A stretch of DNA of 64,000 nt from assembly GCF_020085105.1 (NCBI RefSeq), contig NC_058046.1:5742675-5806674 (forward strand). The letters are read 5' to 3'. Source of the DNA: Siniperca chuatsi (Eukaryota > Chordata > Actinopteri > Centrarchiformes > Sinipercidae). The translations under genes were made by a program, and so were the position numbers. This document shows, one piece after another, positions 32,470 to 42,850 of this stretch. The notes beneath the pieces are model-generated. The model worked only from the letters and a program-made list of their open reading frames with translations. It searched no databases and had not been told where the DNA came from. Numbering within the stretch: position 1 is the first letter of the stretch; the number at the start of each line of letters is the position of its first letter.

Positions 32470-34215
32470 ATAAATGGTAGTTACTGGATGTAATTCCAGC
32501 TCTATGAGTACGTGCGTGGCCCTCTAACAGGATTCACTATTGGCTAACCCCATCAAGCTCCACCTTGGCACCCTGAGACAGATCTTTGCACTCACCACCC
32601 AATAAGGAGGTAGCAACCACATAATATAAAACACCAGTGCACCCGCTGTTTAATTCCCTTTTGATCTCAGCGATGGGAATTGAACAGGGGCCAGCTGGGC
32701 CTGTTGGTTAAGTTTCCTTGCTTGCGAATAGGTATAGGTTGGCCACTAACTGACCAAAAACGCTGCCACATAGATGCAACTCTGTCCAAGAGTCCACTCG
32801 TTGGGAGATTCGGCAATGTGCCAAGCTCTCTGAGAACAAGAATTGACTTCCAACCAATTCAACCAATTATCCAATTGTTCTAGCTTTGCCTCATGTCTTT
32901 GTCCATTTTGACTCTTATGAAGACACAGTAGTGTTGAAATGTTGTACGCACAATTAAAGGTTGCAAATCAATCAGTGTGCTCCAGTCTCTGTTTTTCCTT
33001 TGGAAGTTTGCTGTCCTCAAACTGAGAAGCACCTGATTCAGCTGCACATTGCAGAGAACCCTGTTTCAACAAGAAGTGACTGTCAGCCTCCCTGGGGAAA
33101 GTGGGGAACCGTGTGCCCCCCTGCCTGTTCGGGTAAGCCACCATAGTGATGTTGTCCAACCTCAGCATGATAAGGTTTCTGGTAACTGATGTGGAAATGG
33201 AGCAGAACTTTCTGTACTGTAGTGACTCCAGAAGGTTGATGTGAGGGGACAGCTGGCCATGACCCCTATGCTGAGCTGAAAGACCATCCCGCCCCAGTCC
33301 GTCAAGCAAGCATACACCCCAGAATGGAGTAAGTTGGCAGCAGCCAGGGAGAGGGTGAACCACTGATTTGTATCTATGTTTAATAGTGATGCGCAAGTTG
33401 TGCACAGGGAGATAGGTGAGCAGGGCCACCCATCATTACCATCCTGCAAGGAGGCTGCTGGGATAGACACAGACAGAGAGGAAGCCGCCCTCAGGGCAAC
33501 ACTTTCCATTGCTCTCTCTCAGTGGAGGGGCCACATGAATGAGTGGAAAAGAATGGAGATAGGTATAGCTCGATTACCTCAATCAGCAGCATATCCATAC
33601 TATGTGAAACACTCATCGATAGTATGTGAAGAGTAATTTCCGCTGGGAAATGGGTCTTCACTCTATTCCCAGTATCCATGTTTTAAAATCGCTATCCATT
33701 GTGGGAGAAAACAGCAAAATGTGTGGTAGACCTCCCCCCTGGGGAATAAGCTCACACCGTTCTCATTTTGTTTTCACCTCAACAACCGAAGTGCTAGCGG
33801 GAAACGTCAACTGATGGTAGAAGCTAAAATTGGAAATAGAGGGGGGAAAACGACTCGCCTAAAGCCGCTACCTCCCCGGTGCAGGAGAAAAGTAACCAGA
33901 GAATGACAACATGCATCGGTGATGAAATCTTCCATGAGCGTGCGCCGGGGCAGAATCATCACCATTTTTCACACAAGTCAAATTGACATCTATTGGATCT
34001 TCGGTTTTCTATCCAAAAGGGGCGCGGCTATGACGTTTTATGAAGTACCTGTATGTGCCGGTCTGGTCTATGAATAAATTTATATAAACACAGCAAATAC
34101 ATCGTGGTAGTCTCATATTCATTAACAAGACATATAATAATAGAGTTTATAAGAGTTACTTGGATATAACATCAGTTCTATAAATCTATGTGTGTAGCTC
34201 GTCGTCACTCTGTAT
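32470..34215 (-). mobile_element. DIRS-type retrotransposon relic with RT/RNase H-like region
   Basis: On the minus strand, 33420-32970 reads PHINLLES (about 33240), RLDNITMVAYPNRQGGTR (about 33160) and TFPREADSHFLL. These are the RNase H-proximal motifs (HINLLEL, DNTTVVAYINRQGG) of DIRS/Ngaro-type elements. Terminal-like sequences flank it in plus orientation: ATGTAATTCCAGCTCTATGA at 32488 and TTGGATATAACATCAGTTCT at 34160. Stops and a missing RT core show decay. The full extent is uncertain. Confidence 0.65.
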
Positions 34216-34807
34216 CATAAAGTAGGCTAAATGAAAGAATGTAAACAGAGTTACTGTAAGGAATACAGTACAAAGCACCATATAGCCCTATCATATACAA
34301 CACACGCATCTTGCGGTGCAGAGGTGTTATCAGCGGGTGAAATCAGACACTAAACTATAAATTAAACCTTACGGCTGGATTGCCTTTTAACCCCTTGTGT
34401 CAACTACAAATCCACCGTAATACTTTTACAATGTTGTCACCATGCTTACAGCGACATCCAATCACTGCTTATTAGCTTGAAAAGGCATGGCCAAGTTTCC
34501 CAAATTGATGTTTCCATACATTGCTTCCAGAATGGTACATTGCTTTCCAACATGTATGGGCTGCAGCACAATGTTGGAATGAAACCCAGTGAAAAGACTT
34601 AATGCAACAGAGGATGTAGGCAATAGCATGAAGTCCAGCATTTCTGCTGCTAAATGAAAAACTAAATGTAATGTACTAAGTTATCTAGGTTAGTTTTAAT
34701 TTCAAGCTAGCATACAAAGTAAGCTAGTTAGCTGTCCTTCAATGCCCTGAATAACTGCCCTTTTGTAAATAAAAGAAAAAAGAAGTAATATTTATTTTGT
34801 ATTTAAT

Positions 34808-35005
34808 TCATTTCAGTTGTATTTATAGTGCACTAATTCATAACAGAAGTTATCTCATTGCACTTTTCATATAGAGCAGGTCTAGACCGTACTCTTTATA
34901 ATATTATTTACAGAGGCAGAGAATTCCCAGCATTAGCAAGCACTTGGCGATGGAGGCAAGGTAAAACTTCCCTTTAACAGGAAGATAGCATGAACAGAAT
35001 CTATA
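34808..35005 (+). repeat. Family A dispersed repeat
   Basis: TTTCAGTTGTATTTATAGTG, TTCATAACAGAAGTTATCTC and AGCAGGTCTAGACCGTACTC, then TGGAGGCAAGGTAAAACTTC. Same family as at 9698-9910. Confidence 0.75.
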
Positions 35006-35200
35006 GGCTCAAGCTGCTCATCAGGACTATCCTATTATGCATGCTGGTTCACTGTAATGACTTACTGGAACACTTAAGTGGAACTGGGCTTTTGTTAATG
35101 GTATTATTACTATTCCTGCTATGACATGTTAAAATGTCCGCAGTGAAAAAGGCCTATTGGTGGTAGCGTTCTGATGTTGCAACTCAGTAAGATACATTAG

Positions 35201-35202
<2 letters not shown>

Positions 35203-35265
<63 letters not shown>
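35203..35265. repeat. (AT)n microsatellite, about 31 units
   Basis: An uninterrupted AT dinucleotide run of just over 60 bases, 1.35 kb upstream of the fgf17 start codon. It is self-complementary, so it is a likely length-polymorphic site and a possible cruciform. Confidence 0.95.
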
Positions 35266-35271
<6 letters not shown>

Positions 35272-36337
35272 CTGACCTGGCTTTCTCAGTACACATCACA
35301 TCACTCACATCACTAAATGTCTGTTTCTACTTAAATTTTATTGATTTTTGAGGAGGTGAACCGATTGATGGATTGATAGATTGAGGCTAAAGGTGTCTTA
35401 CAGTAAGAAGTGACATCAGTTGCTGATGACTCCTGCCAGCCAGTCAAAAGCAGGTCAACATGTCAGAGATGCCTAACTGCTGCATTTTACCACTTTATTA
35501 CCATAGACAGGGGTGATGGTGGTGGTGGGGTCAAGAGAACATGAGAAGGGTAAGATTTGAAGGCACTTGAAGCTTCGTGTTACACTGTTCATGGACACAA
35601 ACTATGTCTCATCTGGACTCAGCAGCTAACAAAATATAGACAGATTTTTGTAATAATATCAACTATTTCTCTCCTCTTCTCTCTAAATTAATCATTTTCT
35701 TAGGAAGAAAAGACAGTATCCTTCTTATCTTGGGATGTTGATTGCTTATTATGTAAAGATGAAACAGACCTTTTGTCTATATGATTTGTTTTGGCCTCAT
35801 TTTATATGAGCTGGAAGTGTGACCAGTTAACATAGGATAAAAGGGAAGTGTGGTGGGGGTGAAGGGGGCAACAGTCTCTTTAACACCTAATTGCCACACC
35901 CATAAGGTGCCATCAGGCTACTCACTTTTAAATACAATGCTACAGTAATGATCTACATTAAAGGCAGACAGGGATAGTCTTGAATATAATTTGAGTTTAA
36001 AATCTCAGACCAGTTTCATTTTCTTTTTTAATTTAACTTTAGGATTTGGATGTGGAATTCAGCTTGTTTTCTTTTTCTAATCTTGAATTATTTCTTTTTT
36101 TTGCTGCACATGTGCGTCTCCCTATTAAATCATCATTAGGGGTCCTGTTTCTGTGCCCACCCACAATTTAAAGATTTCAGGGAGGGACTTTGCCTTTCAA
36201 CATTTAACCAGTAAGCAGCCTGATCCCGGTGAGACAGAGGGCTTTTCAAAACCTGGAATTAAGCCAAGCAGACCTGCACCAAGCAGGGAACCCCTTACAT
36301 TTTACCCCAGTGATGTAAAGTAAAATCTAACGAGCTT

Positions 36338-36612
36338 TTTTTTTATATAATGGATGGATGTATGTATGCTTTTGACGCGCTACGGATCTTTTGAAGAGCT
36401 CTTCACCGCTCAGCCAGCTGGATCAGATTTTTGATAAATGTGAGGGGAAATAGCTCCAAGGTGGTTATATCAGAGACTTTGTTGGTGTGGATGGACAGGT
36501 CAGGAGTGCAAATTCAACACTGTGGGAGCTCCTTTGGATTTATTTACCGCATCCTTCTGGGATTTATCTGCCTCAAGATTCCGTTTCTTGATCGGACTAA
36601 ATAAAAAGGAGA
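36338..36612 (+). promoter_or_regulatory. Candidate fgf17 proximal promoter and 5' UTR
   Basis: TTTTTTTTATATAATGGA at 36338-36354 contains a TATA-like TATATAA about 265 bases before the fgf17 ATG at 36613. The intervening DNA has no splice-like interruption and could be 5' UTR. The start of transcription is not determined. Confidence 0.35.
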
Positions 36613-39600
36613 ATGTATGGAATAAACCAGCGCTGTATTTACATGTAAGACGACTGATGAGGTTGTAGACCTAATTGTGAGACTCTGCTTGTATGATTGC
36701 CACAAAATGCTTCTTTATAATAACAGCTCTTCACTCATTGTTACTTCTGCAGATCATTTCATTTTTTCGTGCTGTGGTGCCATGCTCAGGTAAGCCACTA
36801 AAAACTTAAAAAATAAACAGTTTATTTTCCAAAAAAGTTAAAAACAAACGTTGTAATAACTCACTTCTGAATATGTATTGAATATGTCTATAACTATAAC
36901 GGATATTATTTATCCAGCAGCCTAGTTATAGGGAAATTCGTTTTGTACAACCTGTTTTAGTTATAGCTACAATTGACTATAGCCTATATTTCTTTATCCC
37001 AGATTAGAAAGAAAAAATTACGTATTTATTTTTCCCTTTGCATAAAAAAGGGGGAGAATCACCCGTCTCCTAATTTTAACCAGTATGTGAGGACGCAGGG
37101 CGCAGTGACGGACCAGCTCAGCCGCAGACAGGTCAGGGTGTACCAGCTCTACAGCCGCACCAGCGGGAAACACGTCCAGATTCAGGGCAAAAGGGTCACC
37201 GCCACAGCTGAGGATGGAAATATGTACGGTAAGAGCTGAAGCCTGCTATTGATCTTGTAGGACATTTGGCATTTATTTATTTATTTTGCTCCGGAGTTGT
37301 ACATCCAACATTATAAAAATAGCTGAAGGATCCTTGTGGAGACAAGGATCCTTCAGCTATTTTTATAATCACCACTGCAGGTCTGCACATTTGTACCTAT
37401 AGGACAAGAAAAGATACAGTCAGATATTTTCTTTAATTTTGGGCAAAAGCAGGTTTGAACCAGGTTTGTGCCTCTCATGTAGGCTATTACAGTTACAGTG
37501 CAGTCACAGATCTAAGCATCCTATTTTCTGAAAAATAAATGGACCTCTTGCTTGATCTTTGAGGTTGTTTAAAAACACTTTTAACCTGTTTCTCAAGTTG
37601 CAACTAATCCAGGAAATGACATGTCCTTTCTCTTTTTGCACAACACAATGACATTTACATATTATCATTTATGAAAATATTAAACATGACATCAATATAT
37701 GCCAACCTTTGTGTGGATTTGAAAATACAGTCAAAAATGGTCGAAAATCTTTTTATCATGCAGCAGATGAAATATTTTTTCATCATGATAGAGAGACGAG
37801 TCTTTGAGTATTCTGGAAATCTAGCTTCAAATAAGTGAAGATAAGTGTTGTTTATTGACCTTCTGAGTTTTTCAAATATCACTGGGTAATTATTTTTCAG
37901 GAAATCAGATGCTTAGCTCTGTGACCTGTATGTAAAGGTAGAGGTACTGATATTTACTAGACATCAGTCCATATTTTTCTGTATGCATATATTTCTAAAG
38001 AAAGTGGATATCGGATATGGACAGAACTGACAATACTTCAGCCTCAAACTGTCAGCATGTAAAATCTGCAGTGAAACCTGTTTTAATTTTTTGGCTCTAG
38101 ATATTGATTGTGATTTTTGCACAAATACTAGTTCTTGGTAAACAAAGATTGGCCTGCAACAAAATGCAAAAATACAGTATGTTAAGAGATTCTTCAGAGG
38201 AATTAAGTGAAAATCTTCAATGGAATACAGTTTCTGGTCCTTGACAGTATAGCTACAAGCTGCTGGGGACTGATGCCCTCAGGCACAACCAGCAGTTTCA
38301 CCTATAGCCTGCTTGTCTCTGTGAGGTGTTAGGCCTATATGTTAATTCAGCCTCCCAGCTGTATCCATGAAGCCAACGTCTGGCGAATTAGTGGCTGATT
38401 AGGACAAGTCCTTTGTCTCTATAGCCCCAATACACAAGGCTGTTGTAATGCCCAATGCACCATAATTGATTGCAGGACAAATTCAATTGAGAATGTATAT
38501 TTGGCTTCCAGTGCAGCTCTTTAATGATCAGTGATAACATTTGTTTAATCATTTGGTGTTAGAGGTATAAGTTCAGGAGGCTTACCAGGGCTAGTGAGTG
38601 TCTCAAGGCTCTGTTTATACTGTAAGTCTGTTCTTTCAGCTCAACAGAGATATCGTCCACTGAAGACATGACAATACATATACAATATTACAACCACTAG
38701 AAAATAAAAGCTAATTCTTAAAGTAACATAATGAGCCAACTGACAAATATGTAACATCTTTATAGACTGCTTTGTCTATATTTTAGATATATTGGATGCA
38801 GACCACAAGCCTTAATGAACACATAGCTTTTTATGTGACATTGTGCAGTAAAGTAGAAATTGTAGTTCTTCATATTTGAGCATCAACATCAATGGAAAAA
38901 GATTTGAGCCTAGTCCGAATAATTTTTGCTATTCATCAAGGGAACTGCATGTTTGGCTGTACATTTTTTGTTGACATGGAACTCGTACAAAAACATAAAA
39001 AAAATATAGACAAAAAATTGCAGTTGGTGGTGTAACTGTGTTTTTGTCTTGTTTGTCTTCACTGTCTTTTTTCCCTCAGCTCCTTGACTTTCTCCTCTCT
39101 TTTTCTGGCAGCTCGTCTTTTTGTTGAGACGGATACCTTTGGCAGTCGAGTGAGGATAAGAGGTGCGGAGAGTGAGCGCTACCTCTGCATGAACCGGAAG
39201 GGGAAACTTGTTGGAAAGGTACAATATACATTTCTGGATTTCTTTTATTTGAGAGCAGAGGAGGAGATTGGCTGCAGATATTGAAACCATATACTGATTT
39301 TAGTTTGTATGGGAATGTTTTGAATCCCTGCTGTGACAAAATTAATTCAAAAATTAATTGTAAGTCATTTGAGCTAATTGTAAGCTTTTTGAGATCATAT
39401 GACTTACATATGAAAAGTACAATGAGATAACTTATTTTATGAATTGGTGCTATATAAACAAAATGGAATTGAATAGAACTGAAATGAAGTGATATTATGG
39501 TAATATTAAGCAGCCAAATTACATTGATGCAAGTAGGAATTCTACCAAGTAATCTTTGTACAGAAAGGCGAAATTTCACAAGGTGGCATTTATTTTAAAA

Positions 39601-41743
39601 TTTGCCAAACATACAGATAAAATGTACTCTGAGGGTGTAAAAATCAATCCTACCACTGTTTATTTTAGCCCCAAACAATCAGAATTAATTTAACATGTAA
39701 AGTAGATATTTATAACCATATCAGCTCTATGACTGGACTAAAAAGCTCTCCAGTCAACATGTCACTGGAAAAAAAAAGAAAATTAAACACTTATGGAAAA
39801 AAATCTAAATCTATTTATGAGCTTGGTCTTTTTCAGAGGGCTTACAATCTGTGCCTGGCTTCACCTTATCAGATCTCACATCCATAATACACACTGTAGC
39901 TCCTACATTAAAGCTTTAGTCCAGTTTAGTCTAGATAGACTTGTAGATTTGTAGGCTTGTCAGTCAACCCAGGACATGATGTGCCGGAAGAAGGGAATCC
40001 TCAGAGGACTGAGTGATAGTCGCTCAGTCTTATTGGCCACAGCTGACAGAGATGAGTGGAAAGTACCCTCCCATAATGCACTGCTTGTGTGTTTGGTCAT
40101 AAGTCAACTCTCCACTTCATTCATGGAAATGGAAGATGGATTCACATATCTGGCTGACATGACATGGTTCAGAAGTGTTGAAACTCTGGCTGCTGTAATG
40201 CCTTTGGATTCATATTTTTGTTAAGTAAACTGAAGAAACATTTTTATAGTTCACGTTGCATTAAAAAAGTCCAGGTATATATACTAGTTCAAAACTTAAC
40301 TCAAAAGAGCCAAAGGGTAGACTGTGCAACTTTGTGTAACGCGTATTGGGAGTAACGGGTTACAAAGTAAGTTACAAAGTAACGGTAACGAGACATGTAA
40401 CTAATTACCGTTTCAAATTAAAAAACGCAATTACAATTACTGAAATTTAAAGACTAATTACTCGTTACTTTTGTCTTACCTGAAAATAGTGGACAACTAC
40501 AGAGGATAGCAGACAAACACGGCCTATTCCCTGGTTTTTCCATTTTATGACCTAACTTCACCCGACCTTTACGGTGGCGCAAGACAGTTCAGGCAATGTG
40601 AGCTTGCTTTTCATCACAGTGATTGTAATGTTTCTAATATAAACTGACAAAACATGGGTTCATCAGCTACTGTAGCAATGCTTGGTTAACAAACATCCAT
40701 CTTTGTGTGAGTCTTCTTCTACCAAATCTTACTGTCTAAGTGTAGCTTACAGGTAGGAACGCTAGTTGTTGCTGTCCTCTGGTGGTTGGGAGAATTAATA
40801 ACTACTATCAGTCATAATGGGTACAGTGAAAAACTTTCACTAAAATATTATAGCTGTGTGCATTAATATGAAAACTGAAGCAGACATTTAAAAGTAACGC
40901 AAAAGTTACTTTCCCAAGTAACTAATAACTTTTATATGCAGTAATTGGTAAAGTAATTCAATTACTTTTGAGAGAAGTAACTAGTAACTGTAACTAATTA
41001 CTATAATTCAGTAACTTGCACAACACTGATGCTAACTGACTCAGTAATGTCCATTACTCTGCAATATCTATCTAAAGTTTGCTAACATTAGCCACCATAA
41101 GTTACTGGTCATACCAGACCAAGTAAGACTAGCACCACCCCTGTGTGTATTGAACCAAGCAAGTGTGTGTTTTATTGCTTAGAACTTCATCTTCTCATTT
41201 GTAAAAGGAAGAATGTGTTATTCCTTCTTTCAAAAGTTACATAGTCTCACTTTAAGAAGACTGATAAAAAAACAGTGTCAATTAGCTTATTTGAGATAAT
41301 ATGACTTACATATTGGTAATATAACTGTTTGATGCTGCAGGATTCTTTTATGAGTATATGAATGAATCAGAATGCATGCTTCTATCCGTATGTCATGAAG
41401 TCTGTGTCTGTCCAGATTTAACATAAGAAACCTTTTCTGTGTCCTCACGCAGCCCAATGGCCGGAGCAGGGATTGTATCTTCACAGAGGTAGTACTGGAG
41501 AACAATTACACAGCCTTCCAGAATGCCAAGTATGAGGGCTGGTACGTGGCTTTCACCAGGAAAGGGAGGCCCATCAAAGCTTCCAGGACGAGGAAGAACC
41601 AGAGAGAGGTCCATTTCATCAAGAGGCTACACACGGGCCCGCCTCCCTTCCCCAACACGGACCAAAGCAAACACTTTGAGTTCATCCGATTTCCGGCCAC
41701 ACGTCGAGTGAAGCGGAACAGGAAATCCCGTACCTCTTCCTAA
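36613..41743 (+). CDS. fgf17: fgf17, fibroblast growth factor of the FGF8/17/18 family, complete
   Basis: Five coding exons: 36613-36644, 36753-36789, 37051-37228, 39112-39218, 41453-41743 (214 residues; human FGF17 has 216). All introns are GT-AG and in phase. Residues 1-23 ([20 protein letters not shown] then HAQ) form a signal peptide split over two exons of 32 and 37 bases, as in the FGF8 subfamily. The mature N terminus [14 protein letters not shown] is the FGF17 hallmark. The beta-trefoil core follows: [63 protein letters not shown]. It ends in a basic tail ([14 protein letters not shown]). It is a secreted heparin-binding ligand of FGF receptors; the FGF8 subfamily patterns midbrain/hindbrain and other embryonic tissue. 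GENHPSPNF and PFPNTDQ-type residues separate it from FGF8, FGF18 and FGF24. Confidence 0.96.
37310..37369. other. Perfect 28-bp inverted repeat (hairpin) in fgf17 intron 3
   Basis: Arms 37310-37337 and 37342-37369 are exact reverse complements around a four-base loop GGAG. The left arm is ATTATAAAAATAGCTGAAGG followed by ATCCTTGT. It starts 81 bases after the exon 3 donor. No other copy was noticed in the window. Confidence 0.95.
37370..39111. other. fgf17 intron 3, otherwise unremarkable
   Basis: AT-rich intron with no recognised repeat or coding block after the hairpin. The polypyrimidine tract and CTGGCAG acceptor at 39101-39111 are normal. Confidence 0.5.
39412..39480 (-). repeat. Family A tail, minus orientation, fgf17 intron 4
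   Basis: CAATGAGATAACTTATTTTA and TGAATTGGTGCTATATAAAC are the reverse complement of the family A start. Confidence 0.7.
40320..41030. mobile_element. hAT-like MITE, about 0.7 kb, fgf17 intron 4
   Basis: Left end GGGAGTAACGGGTTACAAAG and AGTTACAAAGTAACGGTAAC; right end AGAGAAGTAACTAGTAACTG, TTCAGTAACTTGCACAACAC, TG. The ends are inverted versions of a 'cagtgttgtgcaagttac' terminus found widely in fish non-autonomous hAT elements. There is no transposase. The left boundary is more diverged than the right. Confidence 0.65.
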
Positions 41744-41885
41744 CACACAGCAAAAAAAAAAATGGACAGATGACAGTTGTGATACAGGAAGAAACAGATG
41801 CGATTTTATTTTTGTATATTTTTGATAGGTAAAATATAGTTAAAATGCCATAAATCTAAAGTAATATTGCTGTAAAATTATCAGT

Positions 41886-42100
41886 TCAATTCAATTCAAT
41901 TTTATTTATCTCAGAAGTTATCTCATTGCACTTTTCCTATAGAGCAGGTCTAGACCGTACTCTTTATAATATTATTTACAGAAACCCAACACATCCCACG
42001 ATGAACAAGCATTTGGCGACAGTGGCAAGAAAAAAACTTTTAAGAGGCGGAAACCTTGGACAGAACCAGACTCAATGGTGGGCGGCCATCCGCCGCTGCC
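41886..42100 (+). repeat. Family A dispersed repeat downstream of fgf17
   Basis: TCAATTCAATTCAATTTTAT, then GAGCAGGTCTAGACCGTACT and GGACAGAACCAGACTCAATG. It starts about 140 bases after the fgf17 stop codon, so it may be part of the 3' UTR. Confidence 0.8.
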
Positions 42101-42358
42101 GTGTTAGGTTATCATGTGTAAATACTGAAAGAGAGTAAAGAAGATGGATTATATTTAATCGTCCTGTGTGTATGTGTTGACTGGTGGGGAGCTACAACGG
42201 ATGAAGGGACATTATGACTAGGGTGGTTAGTAACAAACTGCAGCAGGACATAGACAACACTTTATTACCTTTAAATCATATGGCTGTTTCTGTGATACAG
42301 GCCAAATACATTTCCTAGTTCAAAAAACTGCTCAGAGGATTTAACAGACTTTATCTGC

Positions 42359-42850
42359 CTGTATTATAGTGTATTATATTTTGATTTGCTTAGTACTTCT
42401 ATTCCTGCGTGCACTGACGTGATAGTGAGCAGCTGTAACAAAAGAGTTTCCCCTTGGGGATCAATAAAGTATTTCTGATTCTGATTCTGATCCACAGTGA
42501 GCCAAAATACACTGATAACACAATTAAGAAGCAATTTCAAAGTTCAAATCGACCATAAAATTACATTCAGCATCATCAGAATCAGAATCAGAAATACTTT
42601 ATTGATCCCCAAGGGGAAACTCTTTTGTTACAGCTGCTCACTATCACGTCAATGCACGCAGGAATAGAAGTACTAAGCAAATCAAAATATAATACACTAT
42701 AATACAGCTAAGATAAATTAAGTACAAACGGTATAATACAATGTAATAATATAAGTAATAAGTATAGTGCAATAATGAGTACTGTCAAGTTAAATGTAGC
42801 AGATTATTAGAGGTGGATGTTGCACATATCCTGTCATATGCTATACAAGT
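42359..42850. repeat. Two LINE 3' tails in inverted, tail-to-tail arrangement
   Basis: The left arm, about 42359-42490, ends GGGGATCAATAAAGTATTTC plus a TGATTC repeat. The right arm, about 42574-42705, starts TCAGAATCAGAATCAGAAAT and reads back through the same sequence; a single mismatch was noticed in about 130 bases (GCACTGACGT versus the complement of ACGTCAATGC). The spacer is about 84 bases. The minus-oriented copy continues to about 42850. Both are L2/Rex1-type 3' ends like those at 2124 and 29540. Confidence 0.85.

Noticed and set aside
36693..36789. An alternative fgf17 first exon starting MIATKCFF
   Set aside because: The open frame ending at the 36789 donor is in a different phase from the GENHPS exon; the 36613 start with a 36644-36753 junction restores the FGF17-like leader.
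39076..39579. A 167-residue minus-strand frame
   Set aside because: It overlaps fgf17 exon 4 antisense and a family A tail; there is no protein resemblance.
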